Assembly (NCBI RefSeq): GCF_019597925.1
Contig: NZ_CP080442.1
Location: 2,460,001 to 2,524,000 of the forward strand
DNA: 64,000 bases
Reading direction: 5' to 3'
Origin: [Clostridium] scindens
GTDB taxonomy: Bacteria; Bacillota; Clostridia; Lachnospirales; Lachnospiraceae
In this document: piece by piece, positions 60,912 through 64,000 of the stretch
How the letters are laid out: each line of letters begins with the position of its first letter
Numbering within the stretch: the first letter of the stretch is position 1
Program-made: the position numbers and the translations under genes
Notes under the pieces: model-generated
Told to the model about the DNA's origin: nothing
The model's database searches: none
The model's input: the letters and a program-made list of their open reading frames with translations, nothing else

Positions 60912-61735
60912 GAAAACTGATAAAATACGACATGAAAGCACTGAACCGCTTTCTGATCCTTATCCATGGGTTCCTTCTGTTTGCCGCGCTGCTGGTACGT
61001 TTCTTCCTGACGGGGCGCGTGCTTGTGGAGACGCCAAAGGACGGTACCTTGCTGGGCCTCTCCTTCCTGCTGTTCTTCCTGATTATTATGAGCGTATCAT
61101 TTGGAACCTTCATTGTGATTGCCGTCCGTTTTTACAAGAACCTGTTCTCGGATGAGGGCTACCTTACCCGCACGCTTCCGGTCACCAGCGGCCAGCATCT
61201 GCTGTCCAAGACGATTGCCGGCAGCATCTGGGCGAGCCTTGACATGATTCTGCTGCTTGCGTCCTTTTATATTATTTCTGCCACCCCGTTCGTGGTAGAC
61301 GCATTCAACAGTAATAAGGACCTGATTCTCAGGGAATTAGGGGTGACTGGCAAATATGCCGGTGTCTCTATGGGCGCTATTACAGCCGGGACGATTTTCT
61401 TCCTGGTCATCAGCGCTATCACCAGCGTGATCACGATCTACGCTTCCATCATACTTGGACAGTTATTCTCCGGCCATCGTATCCTTGGAGCCGTAGTTTC
61501 CTATTTTGCCCTTACCACGATCGTATCCGTCATTTCCTTTGCCGTCATGGCAATCTACGGATTGTTCTCGGATACGTTCCTGATTGCAAGCAGTTCTGCC
61601 CCGCCGGCAGACTTTAACTTCATCGCCTACATGATCGATCTGCTGAAGGTAACCACCGTCTTGTCGGTGGCTGTCGATGTAGTCTTATACATCTTGTCCT
61701 ACTACATTATGAAAAAGAAGATCAACTTAATCTAA
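60905..61735 (+). CDS. ABC-2 type permease
   Basis: 276 residues, six predicted helices (about 16-38, 55-79, 100-125, 153-180, 192-217, 242-266), partner of the ATPase whose gene it overlaps by 7 bases. The GGGAGGTG site lies in the end of that gene. No family beyond ABC-2-like is evident. The overlap and shared operator make a three-gene operon. Confidence 0.88.
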   Translation: MLGKLIKYDMKALNRFLILIHGFLLFAALLVRFFLTGRVLVETPKDGTLLGLSFLLFFLIIMSVSFGTFIVIAVRFYKNLFSDEGYLTRTLPVTSGQHLLSKTIAGSIWASLDMILLLASFYIISATPFVVDAFNSNKDLILRELGVTGKYAGVSMGAITAGTIFFLVISAITSVITIYASIILGQLFSGHRILGAVVSYFALTTIVSVISFAVMAIYGLFSDTFLIASSSAPPADFNFIAYMIDLLKVTTVLSVAVDVVLYILSYYIMKKKINLI

Positions 61736-61741
61736 TCAGCC

Positions 61742-61785
61742 AAACAGGCCATGGGATCCGCGAGGACCTCATGGCCTGTTTTATA
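61742..61785. terminator. Bidirectional terminator between the ABC permease and azlD
   Basis: AAACAGGCCATG (61742-61753) pairs perfectly with CATGGCCTGTTT (61770-61781), followed by TATAA; convergent genes on both sides. Confidence 0.85.
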
Positions 61786-61794
61786 AATTTCTTA

Positions 61795-62127
61795 TTAGAA
61801 TACAGCCTGGATCAGTACCATATAGAGGATCGTCCCTGCGCCGATGCTCAGAAGATTGTTCCGCTTCCAGACATGCAGTCCGGCTGTAACCGCCACCGCT
61901 ATGGCCTCCGGCAGTCCATGAGGCGCATCCATCACGGGCGTAGCCTTCAGGCAGTATACCACCAGCATCCCGATTACTGCCGGAGTCAGTACCTTTCCCA
62001 GGTACTGGATCACAGCCGGAATCTCTTTCCCCTTCGGGAAGATCAGAAAAGGAACCACTCTGGTCGCAAACGTAGTCAAGGCGACCGCCAGGATCACAAG
62101 AAATGACATTGCTGCACTTATTGGCAT
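61795..62127 (-). CDS. azlD: AzlD, branched-chain amino acid exporter subunit
   Basis: A 110-residue membrane protein with three or four helices and the family TFATRVVPFLIFP motif at 19-31. Works with AzlC in export of branched-chain amino acids or analogues (activity known from Bacillus and Corynebacterium homologues). Overlaps the end of azlC by 10 bases, so translation is coupled. Confidence 0.92.
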   Translation of the reverse strand: MPISAAMSFLVILAVALTTFATRVVPFLIFPKGKEIPAVIQYLGKVLTPAVIGMLVVYCLKATPVMDAPHGLPEAIAVAVTAGLHVWKRNNLLSIGAGTILYMVLIQAVF

Positions 62128-62825
62128 GTCTCATCCACCTGCCTTTCCAGCCTGGTCCTTGCGATAAACAGGACCAGAACGATCAGAATCATGGACGGCA
62201 GCACGAAACTGTCCATCCCGAATACCTGCAGGCAGATAAAGGATGCGGCCACGCCGATCATCTCCGGGATGCGGTTCTTACGATCCATCCACTGCTCTAC
62301 AAATATCACCACGAACAAGGCTGTCATGGCAAAATCAATCCCTTCTGAATTGAAGGGAATCAGCGCGCCGGCAAGCCCGCCGATGGCGGAGCCGATCACC
62401 CAGTAGGACTGGTTCATGATGGATATGGCAAACAGGAATTTCTCTTCCTCCACCCCTTCCGGGACGTTTGTCGTACAAAGAAGGGAATAGGTCTCATCCG
62501 TAAGCCCGAATATCATATACCAGCGTTTCTTTCCCATATTATGAAATCTCTCCAGCAGCGATATTCCGTAGAATATGTGCCGCACGTTCACCATCAGCGT
62601 CATGAATATCACCTGGATAAATGAAATCCCAGGTACAAAAAAATTCACAGCCAGATATTGTCCTGATCCAGCGTAGACTAGCAGGCTCATCAGCATTGCC
62701 CAGAGAAAGGAATATCCCTTCTCTGCATACATCACGCCAAATGCTATCCCGATAAACAGATAGCCGGTCAGTACCGGAATCGTATACGGGAAAGCCTTCT
62801 TAAATGCCATTTTATAACCAGACAT
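62118..62825 (-). CDS. azlC: AzlC, branched-chain amino acid exporter subunit
   Basis: The larger partner, 235 residues with about six helices and the motifs GYLFIGIAFGVMYAEKGYSFLWA, YAGSGQYLAV and RHIFYGISLLERF of the AzlC family. A GGGAGC site precedes the ATG. Predicted substrates are leucine, isoleucine and valine; the true substrate is not fixed by sequence. Confidence 0.93.
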   Translation of the reverse strand: MSGYKMAFKKAFPYTIPVLTGYLFIGIAFGVMYAEKGYSFLWAMLMSLLVYAGSGQYLAVNFFVPGISFIQVIFMTLMVNVRHIFYGISLLERFHNMGKKRWYMIFGLTDETYSLLCTTNVPEGVEEEKFLFAISIMNQSYWVIGSAIGGLAGALIPFNSEGIDFAMTALFVVIFVEQWMDRKNRIPEMIGVAASFICLQVFGMDSFVLPSMILIVLVLFIARTRLERQVDETCQ

Positions 62826-62873
62826 ATGCTCCCATCCTTCGTCTCTTATTCCTTCTTAAGTATAAAACATCGT

Positions 62874-62915
62874 AAAAAGGGGCAGTCCCCTGCATATTCC
62901 ACAAGGGCCAGCCCC
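62874..62915 (-). terminator. Terminator after the membrane-anchored hypothetical gene
   Basis: Minus strand GGGGC-CCCT / AGGG-GCCCC interrupted stem followed by TTTTT. Confidence 0.65.
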
Positions 62916-62929
62916 CTCCAAAACCTTGA

Positions 62930-63559
62930 TCAGCTTCCGGTAGAGTCTTCATAAGCATTTTTTAAATCCATCAGCGCTTCCTGAAGAAGTGCATCCGACT
63001 GCACAGCCTCATGATACGCCGTCTGCGTCTCTTCAATCAGAGCCTGTACATCTTCATGCTGTGCGATTTCATTGATATAGGACTTTATATCCTCCTCTTC
63101 TACGGCTGCACTGACTTGATACCCTCCATCCTTGTCTTTGCAGACATATACGGTGCCAAGTCCCGGAACCTTTGTATAGATATCCTTTATCTTCATCTCA
63201 TATCTGGCAAATGCCACATATGTATCCTTATACTTTCCAAGCTTCGTATATACCTTGATATTATCATAGGCTTCTACAAAACTTGCCTTATCTCCCAGCG
63301 ACTGGTAATACTTGTCCACTACGCTGGTAATCTCCGGATATTCATCCATCCGAAGCGGATTGAGCTCCATATTGGCGCATCCTCTGTTCTCCGTCTTCAG
63401 ATCTTCTGAATTTGTCTTTTGTGCTTTCCGGGCTTTCTCGTCGGTAAGGCTGAATCCTGCTACTCCGATCACCAGTACAAGTACGGCCAGGGTTATGATG
63501 ATGCCTGCCCTTCCCCGAACCTTGCGTCTGGCGGAATAGTCTTTGCTTCTTCCTTCCAT
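62930..63559 (-). CDS. Membrane-anchored protein, unknown function
   Basis: 209 residues: a basic start (SKDYSARRKVRGR), one membrane helix (about 18-38), a polar linker, then an external mixed alpha/beta part of about 130 residues (MDEYPEITSVVDKYYQSLGDKASFVEAYDNIKVYTKLGKYKDTYVAFARYEMKIK) that resembles NTF2-like folds only in outline. No catalytic motif. GGAGGTAG lies before the ATG at 63559; a longer frame eight codons upstream overlaps the tRNA leader. Ends with its own terminator. Confidence 0.72.
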   Translation of the reverse strand: MEGRSKDYSARRKVRGRAGIIITLAVLVLVIGVAGFSLTDEKARKAQKTNSEDLKTENRGCANMELNPLRMDEYPEITSVVDKYYQSLGDKASFVEAYDNIKVYTKLGKYKDTYVAFARYEMKIKDIYTKVPGLGTVYVCKDKDGGYQVSAAVEEEDIKSYINEIAQHEDVQALIEETQTAYHEAVQSDALLQEALMDLKNAYEDSTGS

Positions 63560-63595
63560 AAGACTACCTCCACTTATAAGCACTTAAAAAAAGTA

Positions 63596-63667
63596 CACAC
63601 CCGGGCGGATTCGAACCGCCGCTCCCGCCTCCGGAGGGCGGTGCTCTATCCCCTGAGCTACGGGTGC
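63596..63667 (-). tRNA. tRNA-Arg (anticodon CCG)
   Basis: Cloverleaf on the minus strand: acceptor GCACCCG with CGGGTGT (one G-U), D-arm GCTCAGGGGATAGAGC, anticodon stem CCGCC/GGCGG with loop CTCCGGA (anticodon CCG), T-arm GGCGG-TTCGAAT-CCGCC. CCA is not encoded. A run of seven T follows. Confidence 0.95.
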
Positions 63668-63719
63668 ATGTATGATTACCTTTATGAAATTGCCTTTGTA
63701 ATATTAACACATTTATTCC

Positions 63720-63760
63720 AAAAAGTAAAGGAAATGATTACGACATTTCCTTTACTTTTT
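63720..63760. terminator. Terminator after the DUF5688 gene
   Basis: AAAAAGTAAAGGAAATG / CATTTCCTTTACTTTTT, a 17-base perfect stem with a 7-base loop, T-rich on both outer sides. Confidence 0.9.
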
Positions 63761-63781
63761 TATTTCAGGCGATTTTTCAAG

Positions 63782-64000
63782 CTAGATCTGCAATTTTTTC
63801 TGCTTTCGGTCATAATAGTACGCATGGTTTGAAAGCACTTCCTCCGGGTCCACCTGCGTCTCATTGATCTCTTTCACCAGCCTGCTTAATTCCGCCTGTG
63901 CCGGCGCTTCGCTCTCCGGCACGATGATCACCTCATGGACGCTGCTTGGCAGCACATAATAATTTTCCTTAAGATAATCGCCGATCCTTTCAAGCCTTCC
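63782..64000 (-). CDS. DUF5688 family protein, C-terminal part (cut by window edge)
   Basis: The last 72 residues are visible, in a frame open to the window edge: RLERIGDYLKENYYVLPSSV, then HEVIIVPESE and EINETQVDPEEVLSNHAYYY. The pattern S[SI]xHEVI...NETQV.PEEVLS.H.Y.YD matches DUF5688 proteins, common in Lachnospiraceae and with no known function. It ends in TAG, followed by a terminator. Confidence 0.8.
   Translation of the reverse strand, partial: GRLERIGDYLKENYYVLPSSVHEVIIVPESEAPAQAELSRLVKEINETQVDPEEVLSNHAYYYDRKQKKLQI

Overview
The window reads as chromosomal core DNA from an endospore-forming, anaerobic, low-to-mid GC member of the Lachnospiraceae (Clostridium scindens/hylemonae-like). 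This rests on sporulation genes (sigE, sigG, spoIIGA, spoVT, cotJABC), anaerobic enzymes (pyruvate formate-lyase, HemZ, radical SAM SCIFF maturase), Gram-positive lipoproteins and strong AGGAGG ribosome sites. The species is an inference. I see no prophage, insertion sequence, CRISPR array or rRNA.

Layout. 1-11.4 kb, minus strand: apt-relA-MBL hydrolase-hemZ-hisS (hisS cut by the window edge), then recJ, a fused secDF, and the SCIFF radical SAM maturase with its 47-residue Cys-rich peptide gene. 11.6-12.6 kb, plus strand: an isolated gapdh gene with unusual residues at cofactor positions. 12.8-20.4 kb: TIGR04086 protein, spoVT, a YqeY-like gene with an orphan pseudopilin, then pth-mfd-parvulin lipoprotein. 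20.5-28.7 kb: small hypotheticals, HAD phosphatase, sigG, a Na/Pi cotransporter, a frameshifted RNA-metallo-hydrolase gene, and spoIIGA-sigE behind a Spo0A-type promoter. 28.7-40.0 kb: the division and cell wall (dcw) cluster ftsZ-ftsQ-ftsW-murD-mraY-pbp-pbp-ftsL-rsmH-mraZ, with five MraZ-type repeats in front of mraZ. 40.1-47 kb: small membrane protein, DegV, a second FtsW/RodA, and a solute-binding lipoprotein translationally coupled to a hybrid histidine kinase. 47-52.7 kb: pflB behind a ZTP (pfl-motif) riboswitch, a flavin reductase of the fumarate reductase type, and the cotJ spore coat operon. 52.7-64 kb: zinc-ribbon membrane protein, glyA, HtrA protease, AlaX-type editing protein, argS, flavin reductase-rubredoxin fusion, a GntR-ABC transporter operon with a perfect palindromic operator, azlCD, a membrane-anchored hypothetical, tRNA-Arg(CCG) and the 3' end of a DUF5688 gene.

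How it fits together. Sporulation control is spread through the window: Spo0A probably drives spoIIGA-sigE, SigE drives cotJ, and SigG and SpoVT act in the forespore. The dcw cluster carries two adjacent class B transpeptidases, one probably vegetative and one probably SpoVD-like, separated by a hairpin that overlaps the ribosome site of the second. One-carbon metabolism is represented by pflB under ZTP control and by glyA. The most useful leads are the ZTP riboswitch at pflB, the frameshift at 25.93 kb, the inter-PBP hairpin, the GAPDH cofactor residues, the kinase/binding-protein pair and the FMN_bind-like small protein. I did not find a clearly undescribed multi-gene system.
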